A stretch of 64,000 nt of DNA, from positions 43,372,242 to 43,436,241 of the forward strand of contig CM055277.1 in assembly GCA_029237695.1 (NCBI GenBank). Direction: 5' to 3'. Made by a program: the position numbers and the translations under genes. The notes under the pieces were generated by a model that was not told where the DNA came from, searched no databases, and worked only from the letters and a program-made list of their open reading frames with translations. Shown here piece after piece: positions 29,341-38,364 of the stretch. Every line of letters begins with the position of its first letter. The first letter of the stretch is position 1. Origin of the DNA: Conchocele bisecta (lineage: Eukaryota; Mollusca; Bivalvia; Lucinida; Thyasiridae).

Positions 29341-29424
29341 ACTGTGTCATATGATGACACAAAACAGCTAGCAAATGAGACAAACCATGTGATTTTGTAC
29401 CTACTGTAATCCTAAATCTTCGGA

Positions 29425-29650
29425 CATCATTTATTTGGGGAAGCATATACCAATATATGGTTTCCCTACAACAGTGAGCATGCGAATATTTAGGGTTAGT
29501 ACCACAGTACTGGTTTAATCACAATAACAATGTATTTGGATACAATTTTTTTTGAGAAACCCCTATTTAATAGGGGTTTCCCAAAGCAAATTGTGTCCGA
29601 ATATTTAGGATGATTACAGTATTTATTTTGGGTTACTACAGTACTGGAAA
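29425..29650. mobile_element. family J fold-back element, inverted copy
   Basis: It contains the GAAACCCCTATTTAATAGGG centre and AGTACCACAGTACTGGTTTA, the inverse of the wording at 10320-10345. Confidence 0.65.
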
Positions 29651-29744
29651 TTTCAGCTTACGCACAAAGCTTTGGTTCAATGTTGCAATTCTGGGCTGTA
29701 CGAATGAAACTGGCTGGTGAGAAAGTGCTGTGATCACAGGCCGA

Positions 29745-30380
29745 GACAGTGGGTGGTTGGTCGGGCGAACGTGACGTCGTAAATTAACCGAGATATCTTA
29801 TATGTTGTCACGAAGCAATGGAGTACCTAGCTACAACCATTTACCTCCGATATGTGTATCTATGTTATCGTAGCTGGGTAGCAATGTTGTTTCTTTGCAG
29901 TGCCAGCCCCGTGTAGGCACCGGGGCGGGATCAACTGATCCTGAGAATAGTGCTGCAGTAGCCATTGCTTGTCGTAAAAGGCGACTAAACTGGCTTAACG
30001 ATTGTGTTCATACTTTCCGGAACCCACTATACCGGATTTGGCCCTCATGTACATTTTTGGCTTTCTTGTATGTGAGAGTTGAGTCCGGCTATGCCCCATA
30101 TATAAAAGTAAGATTAGCGCTAATCCTATTACTTTTAGGGAATGGGATAAATGATGCTGGTGTGGCGAGGGCCTGGCACCAGATCAGGTTGTTCTAATTT
30201 CAGGACTGAATATATATTTTGATTGTAAATATTGAGTTCTGAAGTTGGGATTTACCCCCCTTGGACAGGTGGATACGGGACACGACCCTGTTGACCCGTC
30301 TGCGTGTAGACTCCCTGAGGCTTGTACCTCTATGTCAGAAAAGCGGACGTTAAACCCTATTCACTCACTCACTATGCAGT
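29745..30380 (+). mobile_element. SINE, long composite copy
   Basis: The head GGTTGGTCGGGCGAACGTGA (29757) is followed after an unusual segment by the shared body (TTTGGCTTTCTTGTATGTGA, CTGGCACCAGATCAGG) and a different tail: GAAAAGCGGACGTTAAACCC plus (CACT)n. The insert at 29900-29990 contains GCCAGCCCCGTGTAGGCACC. Confidence 0.6.
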
Positions 30381-30534
30381 GCCATATACCATGTGTACAT
30401 TCTTATTGAAATTTGTGATGTAGATTTTATCTTGTGAACACCCAATGTTGTATATGCATTTTCATCAGTGGCAATGTTTTATTTAATGCCTATATATAAT
30501 ATATACGATTTAAATACGTTTTATTCCAAATTTT

Positions 30535-30640
30535 AGTACTAATCGTAATACTTTTAGGATCGGACTGTTGACCAGTCGTTAAGCACCTTTAAATATATAA
30601 ATAAATAAACGCCATTAAATAAATAACTTGAAACCATGTT
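30535..30640 (+). repeat. SINE 3' fragment
   Basis: AGTACTAATCGTAATACTTT plus CGTTAAGCACC and an (AAAT)n tail. Confidence 0.5.
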
Positions 30641-30727
30641 TTGATGAGAATATTGGAAAGTAGAAAATAAACAGCAGACAACAACATTTTATTCATCAGT
30701 GTAAGGTTTAAAATCTTTACGGATTAC

Positions 30728-30965
30728 TTTCTTGGCGTCGGGTGGCAAGTTCGGAGCATGCGAAAGGTACTTCAACGATGGGTTCATCCTTTAAATACCA
30801 GAGTCCCGATAATCCCATGTTTGGCCCTCGTGTACATGTTTGGCTTTCTTGTTGTGAGTTGAATCTGGTTATACCTGTTATAAAAGTAGTAAGATTAGTA
30901 CTAATCCTATTACTTTTAGGGAGTGGGGCTAAATGACCCTGGTGTGGTGAGGACTTGGCTCTTGA
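30728..30965 (+). mobile_element. SINE 5' part
   Basis: Head GGTGGCAAGTTCGGAGCATG, B-box-like GGGTTCATCC, and body TAAAAGTAGTAAGATTAGTA; truncated before the tail. Confidence 0.65.
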
Positions 30966-31169
30966 AAAATGTATTCACGCACTTGTATTTGATATTCACA
31001 TATTGTTTATTTCAGATTCTCTGTTATAAACTGTTTTTAATTATTTTTTTAACTACAATGCAGATTGTCACATGCTGTCTCGATATAAATAGTTAAATTA
31101 CGTTTTATTTGATATGTGACCCACCACAAGACAAAGCAGGTTATTGAGTGTATAACCAGTGCAGCTCTT

Positions 31170-31412
31170 CGGGCCCGTTTCACTAAACTTTGTATGACTA
31201 AAATGTTCGTAAGTGCAAATTTAGGATCGTCTGGAAATTTCAATTGATGGATTTACATTTATTGAGCATAGGCTGCATATGCAGCCTATGCTCAATAAAT
31301 GTAAATCCAATAATTGTCTACAAGAAAACGTTGTTAATGTGGAATTTACAGACATAATTTTGTACTTACGAACATTTTAGTCGTACAAAGTTTAGTGTAA
31401 CGGCCCCCAGGT
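31170..31412. mobile_element. family F palindrome, copy 2
   Basis: Ends CCCGTTTCACTAAACTTTGT and ACAAAGTTTAGTGTAACGG; perfect 32-bp palindromic core centred near 31277. Confidence 0.8.
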
Positions 31413-31721
31413 CAGTTAACACCAATACGGATCTAAAATTACTCTTAATCTATGTTGCAAAAGGAATATTTTTGCCAAGTAGCAAACGTTGTATGTTCTG
31501 GATAATCAGGGGCTACACTGGTTACAAATAGGCCCCTTTTTCTTCTGACGTGTCACATATAAATAGAGGACAACCAACACCATATCATCATTACATTAAA
31601 TTTATATGAATATAATGATAGTGTCTTTTATTTCTAGTTCCATTCTAGGTGGGTGGTAGGTTGGGAGCATGCAAAGCATAGTTGTATCCTTAGACAAAGG
31701 TCTGCTGATACATACGCCACA

Positions 31722-31960
31722 GGGTTCCGTTTTACTAAACTTTGTACGACTAAAATGTTCGTAAGTGCAAATTTAGGATCGTCTGGAAATTTCAGTTGAT
31801 GGATTTACATTTATTGAGCATAGGCTGCATATGCAGCCTATGCTCAATAAATGTAAATCCACTAATTGTTTACAAGAAAACGTTGTTAATGTGAAATTTA
31901 CAGACTATTAATAGTTTGCACTTACGAACATTTTAGTCGTACGAAGTTAGTGAAACTTGC
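31722..31960. mobile_element. family F palindrome, copy 3
   Basis: From GTTTTACTAAACTTTGTACG to TCGTACGAAGTTAGTGAAAC, with the same core. Confidence 0.75.
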
Positions 31961-31964
31961 TTGT

Positions 31965-32218
31965 CCGAAGCATAACTCAAATACTCTTTAGAGTATTTTC
32001 ATGACACCTCACACATGCATAGACCACTACCCAAAGGTGTGTCGCGTGCAAGAATGACAACTCTTGCCTCACTAACGTTGTAGTTATCTCCATTTCGTAG
32101 ATTGATGTCCTGTCAATCCAAAAACTGGATGACTCTTTGGAATATGTTCATGAATTTTTGACACTTGCATAAATCAGGTGTGTCTCGTGCAAGAACAACA
32201 GCTCTCACCTTACTAACA
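31965..32218 (+). repeat. Helitron-like core units with GACAACTCTTGC
   Basis: One and a half units of a ~150-bp repeat (TCCGAAGCATAACTC ... AAGAATGACAACTCTTGC), also tandem at 47985-48430. Confidence 0.55.
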
Positions 32219-32220
32219 TA

Positions 32221-32830
32221 TGTGGGTGGTTGGTCGGGCGAACGCGATGGTGTAAATTAACGGTAGGGGTTCCTCCTTATAGGAATCACGATTTGCCTGG
32301 TTTGACCCTCGGGTACGTTTTTGTCGAGCCCACTTGCGGAAAGCGAGACATAGTGATCACAATGACATCCGTCCGTTCCGTCCGTCCGTCCGTCCGAAAT
32401 CTGCGTTAAAGTTTTTAAAAATACCATCAAATGCCTCGGCGGGCTCGACATGCGGGCCTCGGCCATCTGGTTGTCTTTGGCTCTTTTGTTACCTGGGAGA
32501 TGAATTGGGTTATTACCCATTATAAAAGTAGTAAGATTATTACTGATCCTACTGCTTTTGGGAGGGGGCCAAGTGATTCTTGTGTGGTGAGGACCTGACA
32601 CCAGATCAGGATTTTTCTGATTTCAGGGCTGAATATATAGTTTTTTTATTGTAAATATTCAGTTCTGATTTTGGGTTTTCCCCCCATTTGTACATGTACT
32701 TGACCATGTACATGTACTTGTACAGGTAATATATGGGATATAGTACTAAACCTATTGTCCCGACCTTAAATGACCTTAGCTGTTGATAGGCCGTTAAATG
32801 CCAACAAACAAACAAACAAACAAACAAAAC
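32221..32830 (+). mobile_element. full-length SINE with nested Helitron-like insert
   Basis: Head GTGGGTGGTTGGTCGGGCGA, tail GGCCGTTAAATGCCAACAAA with (CAAA)n. The body is interrupted at 32322-32468 by a GTCGAGCCCACTTGCGGAAA ... GGGCTCGACATGCGGG element with a CCGT run; the SINE wording resumes after it. A TGTACATGTACTTG palindrome lies near 32692-32725. Confidence 0.7.
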
Positions 32831-32884
32831 AGTAGTGTTATTTGATCCGAAGCTAAACTGGTCACAAATCCAATAAGCCCCATT

Positions 32885-32950
32885 TATCCTGTCAACGCAG
32901 TGCCTATGTGCTGTGAAACATGGTGCCGTGAAACATATTTGATATCCTGT
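32885..32950. repeat. CCTGTCAAC palindrome fragment
   Basis: ATCCTGTCAACGCAGTGC and GTGCCGTGAAACAT wording, also seen as GTCAACAC..GTGTTGACGG at 63430-63548. Confidence 0.5.
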
Positions 32951-33189
32951 CAATACGACCTAATCACAATTCATACGCGTCATTCGTGTTTGGTGACTTT
33001 TGCCAGTATATTTCTTGAGTTGACTGACTAGTCTGATGGAAACGGAACTGTTTACAGTGTGAGGGTTACATTTCGCAAATAAAAATGATATCGCCGGAAA
33101 GTAAAATTAAGTTCTGCCATTTTCTGGATGCCAAATCAATTTCCATTACAACCCTCAATTTCCAATTGTGTTTGCTCTCTACCAATTCC

Positions 33190-33263
33190 GTGCGTCATTC
33201 AGACATGACTGACGTCATAATTATAAGTACGTCAATAAGTCTACTACGTCATTTAAAATAAAA
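33190..33263 (+). promoter_or_regulatory. cluster of CRE-like sites
   Basis: TGACGTCA at 33210-33217 is a perfect CRE (ATF/CREB) octamer. Further half or variant sites are GCGTCATT (33192), TACGTCAA (33228) and TACGTCAT (33245). A TTATAAG at 33221 could serve as a TATA-like element. Function is inferred from motif density only. Confidence 0.35.
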
Positions 33264-33290
33264 ATGGCTGCTTCCAGTGATTCCAGTCAG
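33264..33290 (+). CDS. orphan candidate first exon
   Basis: ATG in the context aaaaATGG opens nine codons (MAASSDSSQ) ending cag/gtaacg. It lies 50 nt downstream of the CRE-like site. Its phase 0 does not fit the exon at 38321 with the acceptor used there; a phase-0 acceptor exists at 38248/38249 but gives an unconvincing peptide. It could belong to gene 2 or to an unseen transcript, or not be real. Confidence 0.2.
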
Positions 33291-33830
33291 GTAACGAAAT
33301 AAACGAAACAAAATGGTGATTGTGTTGTTGATTTTTATTCTAGACAGATCGCAATCGTTGCAAAATCTGCCCCAAATGAAAATGGATGTGTCTGGTGAAT
33401 TGTGAGAGTGTATTTCGTTGAAACGAAGCTGTAATTTCACATTGTCTGTGACAAAATATACAATATTCTGCCTGAAGTACACATTTTAATGGTTAATTCG
33501 GGATGCATGGTCGCCATTCTAAATAGGATTAAATCGTAAATCCGCCATCTTGTTTATTTTTTTCATTTTCATGATTCACGAATGATGAAAGAACAGAAAC
33601 AAAACATTTTAAGATTATTCTGGAAATATTTTGTTGAAGTTCCTAAAGTCTAAAACAATTTAATGTATTAATCAATTTACTGTCATGACTGTTGATTAAG
33701 GGATTTTACAACCATACCATGTTCTGAGTGCCAAGGAGTGTTTGATGTAATTCGGTTCTAACTTACCTCGCTTTTCAAGGTTAAATTAACTAAATTAAGT
33801 TCATTTAAATGCTGCTTTAGAATGTTGACG

Positions 33831-33992
33831 GGATAAATAGAATAGTAGGTTAGTGCCGTGAATGGGGAAAAATATCTGGCTCGGCACGGAAACAAGATGG
33901 GGTCGGCAAGCCTCGCCCATCCAGTTTTCTAAGCCTCGCCAGATATTTTGTCTCATTCACGGCGCTAACCTACTATTCTCTATTTCTCCAAT
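33831..33992. mobile_element. family I variant MITE
   Basis: GATAAATAGAATAGTAGGTT and AACCTACTATTCTCTATTT are inverted ends; arms AGTGCCGTGAATG / CATTCACGGCGCT follow. The same variant occurs at 63108-63428. Confidence 0.7.
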
Positions 33993-34054
33993 CATATCCA
34001 CATATGAAACTTTCCAACGTTATTCCAAAAATCTGCAATATCTTTGATGAATTG

Positions 34055-34478
34055 TGGCTGAAACTAGAGAAATGGTATTAGCGACCAATGTAGTTCCTGA
34101 TCAAATAGCACACTTCTGTAGCCTGATAGCAATCTATATAGCTTGTTAGCAGCATGGCAGGTGATTCATTGATGGAATGGCGAACAGTGCAGATCCTGAT
34201 CAGACTGCGGATCAGGATCTACACTGGTTGCAAAGCTCATAAGCCCCATTTCTCCAGATCAGACTGCGGATATTGAGTTCTGAAGTTGGGATTTACCCCC
34301 CTCGGACAGGTGGATACGGGACACGACCCCGTTGACCCGTCTGCGTGTAGACTCCCTGAGGCTTGTACCTCTATGTCAGAAAAGCGGACGTTAAACCCTA
34401 TTCACTCACTCACTCACTCAGACTGCGGATGCACAGGGCTGATTTTGATCCATTCTCCAGTTACAGCCACAATTATGC
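34055..34478. mobile_element. family A MITE carrying a SINE insertion
   Basis: Family A wording runs from TGTGGCTGAAACTAGAGAAA to CTCCAGTTACAGCCACA. It is interrupted by a SINE 3' part at 34272-34418, flanked on both sides by CAGACTGCGGAT. Confidence 0.7.
34272..34418 (+). mobile_element. SINE 3' insertion with 12-bp target duplication
   Basis: ATTGAGTTCTGAAGTTGGGA through GCGGACGTTAAACCC and (CACT)n. CAGACTGCGGAT stands at 34260-34271 and again at 34419-34430. The insert is nearly the same as 30225-30375. Confidence 0.75.
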
Positions 34479-34524
34479 GAGTACCTGAAAACAGGCCTAA
34501 AATGACATTGGCCGTTCAACATTA

Positions 34525-34772
34525 TTAACCCTTTCAACCCTAAGTAAATGGAATGGATTTTGATATGTTAATTTTGCAACAAATCCACTTGTCACAAAAT
34601 GGTTTTCAGCCGAGTCCATTTATGAAAATGGGGTGTTTTGTTCTCAAAAATATGAAAATTACTTGCAAAAAGTGCAGATGCTGATGAAACTGCTCGTCAC
34701 GATCTGGCTCATCTGGATCTACACGGTTTGCCAATACCACAACACATTCCTGTGGTGTTGAAAGGGTTAAAT
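34525..34772. mobile_element. family B MITE
   Basis: From TTAACCCTTTCAACCCTAAG to GGTGTTGAAAGGGTTAA. Confidence 0.75.
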
Positions 34773-34837
34773 ACCATTAAGTAAATAAGTAAATATTTTA
34801 TAAATTACGTGGTAAATTGACATCAGATGATCAGAAC

Positions 34838-34950
34838 AATGGTGAATTTTGACTTTTGAGCACAAGTGGCATTGAATTCCACGTGTCATAAGTTGACAAT
34901 GTGGAAAATGTGGAATTCAATATCCACTTGCGCTCATAAATTTTCACCAA
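34838..34950. repeat. inverted repeat
   Basis: GTGGCATTGAATTCCAC and GTGGAATTCAATATCCAC face each other, with outer TTTTGAGCACAAG / CTTGCGCTCA. Confidence 0.5.
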
Positions 34951-35086
34951 CGTTGGGCATACATACGGAAGTTCTATAGTTTCAGAATCGAGTTCAGTGA
35001 AACACGGTAAGGACAAAATCTCATACCAGTACCCTGGCCTGTGTTAACTTTATCAGCATATTTATAGTATCAAGTATATTTATAGG

Positions 35087-35518
35087 TACATGCCCACTCA
35101 GTAGGCACAAACTGGTATTTATATCAGAGACATCATGTGAGACATTTTCTGGCAAAATAATCATTCTGATATCAGGGGCGATAACCGTGTTTCCTTAAAA
35201 TGTTAACGGACATTACTATTTATTCTCTGTATTTATTTTTGGATGTGCAACGATCATACTTTTATAATCTGTCGAAAATATTATTTTTTCAGATGACGCG
35301 TTTAATTAGTATAAATAATTACCAAATATCATGCCTCGTTTGCATGTGAAAAAAAGTTGATGCCGCCGTGAGTCACTATCAGTAAAATAAATATTACTAA
35401 ATGATTATATCTGTATAGCGGGCACCCCTAATTTTTAGAACTGGTGGAATAGTGACACAAGTATACACTTATTTAATTCCTATATAGAACACTGTGCCTA
35501 CTGAGTGGGCATGTACCT
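35087..35518. mobile_element. family D element, internally deleted
   Basis: Ends GGTACATGCCCACTCAGTAG and CTACTGAGTGGGCATGTACC; it lacks about 80 bp near the left compared with copy 1. Confidence 0.7.
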
Positions 35519-35561
35519 TTAATGTCGGGATTTAGTCACGATCTGTCTGTGTACAAACACT

Positions 35562-35912
35562 ATAGGAATGAATGGCCTTTTTGTGGAATTTATCGGGGTA
35601 TAAACTTGGAAAAGTCGCGGGAATACTGGACGAAGGCCGGAAGGCCTCGTCCAGTATTCCCGCGACTTTTCCAAGTTTATATCCCCGATGAATTCCACAA
35701 AAAGGCCATTCATTCCTTATAATTCCAGCATTTGAAATAAATTCATCAAGAAAATGTGTTTATTTTCCGTTTTCTTAAGAATTATTTTAACTGCGCCTCA
35801 CGGTTACGGAAAGTAGTTCGGCATGGGAGTTTACTGGGATATAAATTTTGGACAGAACTTGCTACGGACCAATCAAATGTTAGGGAATTGTGTAAATATT
35901 TGTGTGCTGGAA
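35562..35912. mobile_element. family E hairpin element, copy 3
   Basis: Same hairpin and tail as 12257-12620, ending TGTGCTGGAATTATA. Confidence 0.75.
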
Positions 35913-35944
35913 TTATACTCAAATCTACCCTGTTTACCTTGACC

Positions 35945-36222
35945 CCCTGCCAGTTAACCCCGAGAATGCTGGGAAACAGTTCTATAATTGTTGTCTGCTG
36001 TTGTGTCATATTTTGTCTTTTTCTCAATAAAAATATGCTTTGGCAGTACTTTTATAAAAATATTGTCTGGCAACATTTTAGAATCATTTCCATTGGAAAT
36101 GATTCTAAAATGTTGCCAGACAATATTTTTATTGAGAAAAATTGATATTAAAAAATATACAGCAGACAAATTAAAAAATAAACAGCAGACGACAATTTAA
36201 TTCAGGATTATAAAGGTTAAGC
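35945..36222. mobile_element. family G element
   Basis: It contains TTGTCTGCTG, then TTTTAGAATCATTTCCATTG facing its inverse, then CAGCAGACGACAATTTAAT and a terminal GGTTAA. Confidence 0.7.
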
Positions 36223-36381
36223 GTACTTGTGTGAAGTTTAAGTAGCTATAACCAACCCAGTAGGATTCACCACAACATGTGAATACATAAGGATGGTGTA
36301 TTTTAATTGTGAATCTGTTGTTTAGGATTCATAACTGTATGGGATTCACTCTTGGTGCCAAGTGTGCCTAGCAATAGACAG

Positions 36382-36726
36382 AGCTCCAGATAAGCTGCGT
36401 ATTTGCTTAAATACCCAATTAAAATTGCCAAAAACCAAATTGAAATCAGAAATAGCGAGTATCAAAAAGCAATACAAAAATTGTGGTACCTTTATCATGC
36501 TGCAGAAAACAATAAACAGACAACAAATATAGCATATTTTGCTTATTTCCCATCAAAACACATCTTGGTATTTCATTAGAATTGTCTCCAAGGAGACAAT
36601 TCTAATGAAATGCCAAGATATGTTTTCATTTCAAAGCAAACTATTCAATAATTGCTGTCTGTTGATGTGTAAACAGTAGTGTGATTTTATTTTACTCAAT
36701 TACTAATTCCTTATCTGGAGCACTGA
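36382..36726. mobile_element. family C fold-back element
   Basis: From GAGCTCCAGATAAGCTGCG to CCTTATCTGGAGCACTG with the CTCCAAGGAGACAATTC centre. Confidence 0.75.
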
Positions 36727-36855
36727 ATAGATCAATGTTAAATGTTTTTATTGGAATTTTAGTGCTGCTCCACCACCTACCATCCCACACTTCTCCCTCC
36801 CATGCAGGTGCACTTCAGTCAATTTGTGACTGCTGTTAATCATTCAAATTTTAAT

Positions 36856-37125
36856 ATTGTGGGTGGTTGGTCGGCAGCACGCGAAGGGTAAATTAGCGAT
36901 CACGGTTCATTCTTACCGGAATGCTGACTTACATGGTTAGGCCCTAATGTACATTTTCATCCTTCTGATACTTAAATCCTGTTATACCCCATTAAAAAGT
37001 AATAAGATTAGTGCTGGTCGTATTACTTTTGGGCAGCGGGTTGAATACGGTATCGAACACGTTGGCCCGGCCTTAAATGACCTTAGCTGTTGATAGGCTG
37101 TTAAACACCAATAAACAGACATATT
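36856..37125 (+). mobile_element. SINE with internal deletion
   Basis: Head GTGGGTGGTTGGTCGGCAGC, B-box-like GGTTCATTC, and tail GGCTGTTAAACACCAATAAA; the middle (CACCAGGTC part) is missing. Confidence 0.65.
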
Positions 37126-37159
37126 ACTTTGGTGTTGAAGGTAATTGACTTGTGTGGAA

Positions 37160-37365
37160 TGGACCTGGCACCATTTCAGGATATTCTAATTTAAGGGCTG
37201 AATCTTTATTTTTTTGGTAAATATTGAGTTCTGATTTTGGGAATTTCCTTCAATAATTATGGACAGGTTAAATACAATGTAGTGGATAGTCCAATCCGTT
37301 GGCCCGGCCTTAATTGACCTTAGTTGTTGATAGGCCGTTAAACACCAATAATCAATGAAATAAAA
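37160..37365 (+). mobile_element. SINE 3' half
   Basis: ACCTGGCACCATTTCAGG through GGCCGTTAAACACCAATAAT. Confidence 0.65.
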
Positions 37366-37431
37366 AAAATTCAGACCTCGATCAGCCTGCATGTCCGGTT
37401 AGATCAGGAGCTAGACTGGTCATTAATGTCT

Positions 37432-37625
37432 TAACCCTTAGAATGCGGGAACCGAAAATAGTTGTCTACTGTTAATTCATATTTTGTCTTTTCTCTCAGT
37501 AAAAACATGGTTTGGCAGCATTTTAGAATCATTTCCATTGGAAATGATTCTAAAGTGCTGCTAAACCAAGTTTTTGATGAGAAAAATGGAAAATAAAAAA
37601 TTAATTCAGCATTGTAAGGGTTAAG
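37432..37625. mobile_element. family G element
   Basis: Ends TTAACCCTTAGAATGCGGG and CAGCATTGTAAGGGTTAA; inner CATGGTTTGGCAGCATTTTA facing TAAAGTGCTGCTAAACCA. Confidence 0.75.
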
Positions 37626-37702
37626 CGCCATTTCTTCAGCCACAGATCAGGAGCTAGACTGACCAGAATTGTCATACGCCCCTTTTCTCCAGTTATGGAT
37701 CA

Positions 37703-37947
37703 GGGGCCTGTTTCACTAACCTTCGTACGACAAAAATGTTCCTAAATGCGACATTATGATAGTCCGTAAATTGCACATTAACACTGTTTTCTTGTAAACA
37801 ATTATTGGATCTACATTTATTGAGCATAGGCTGCATATGCAGCCTATGCTAAATAAATGTAAATCCATCAATTTAAATTTCCAGACGATCCTAAATTTGT
37901 ACTGACAAACATTTTAGTCGTAAGGAGTTTAGTGAAACGGGCACCCG
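37703..37947. mobile_element. family F palindrome, copy 4
   Basis: CCTGTTTCACTAACCTTCGT to GGAGTTTAGTGAAACGGGC with the GCATAGGCTGCATATGCAGC core. Confidence 0.75.
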
Positions 37948-37991
37948 GAGCTATACTGGTTACAATGCCATGAGCACCACATGGTTATTGT

Positions 37992-38212
37992 AATATGTGG
38001 CTGTGACGGGAGAAATGGGGCTTATGGGATTTGTGGCCAGTATAGCTCCTGATCAAATATCACACTCCTGTAGGCTGATAATGATCTTTATTGTTTGTTC
38101 GAAGCATGATGGCGAACAGAGCAGATCCTGATCAGACTGTGCGGATGCACAGGCTGATCTGGATCTACACTGGTCGCAAAACCCATAAGCCCCATTTCTC
38201 ACAGCCACATAT
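37992..38212. mobile_element. family A MITE
   Basis: ATATGTGGCTGTGACGGGAG to CCCATTTCTCACAGCCACAT. It ends about 110 nt before the first assigned exon of gene 2. Confidence 0.75.
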
Positions 38213-38320
38213 GAGCCGGGCTTGTTTATCAGCTGATATGTGGGTCAGTATTGGGTCACCAGGGTTGTGACAAGATTGTGGTACATAGTTGCCAGATTTC
38301 ATTACAATCACTGCAGAAAC

Positions 38321-38364
38321 ATGGATTCAAATCACCAGTATGTCTGTCCCGTTTGTGCAACCAG
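38321..38364 (+). CDS. gene 2 exon 1 (candidate): start and first half of zinc ribbon
   Basis: ATG at 38321 has a good context (aaacATGg). It opens MDSNHQYVCPVCAT and ends accag/gtaatg in phase 2, matching the acceptor at 39852. An acceptor-like cactgcag lies just upstream (38309-38316), so an upstream exon is possible. Assignment to gene 2 rests on phase continuity and on the CPVC that pairs with CVQC in the next exon. Confidence 0.6.

Larger units (their letters stand above)
32955..33830. other. low-repeat island, possible promoter region
   Basis: The only stretch of this size in the intergenic space without a recognised repeat. It includes several CRE-like sites and a YY1-like CCGCCATCTTG at 33541-33551, features often near animal promoters. 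Confidence 0.4.

Noticed and set aside
33264..33380. Two-exon micropeptide (MAASSDSSQ joined to TDRNRCKICPK)
   Set aside because: A 53-nt intron with acceptor at 33343 would give this in frame, ending in a stop, but nothing else supports it.
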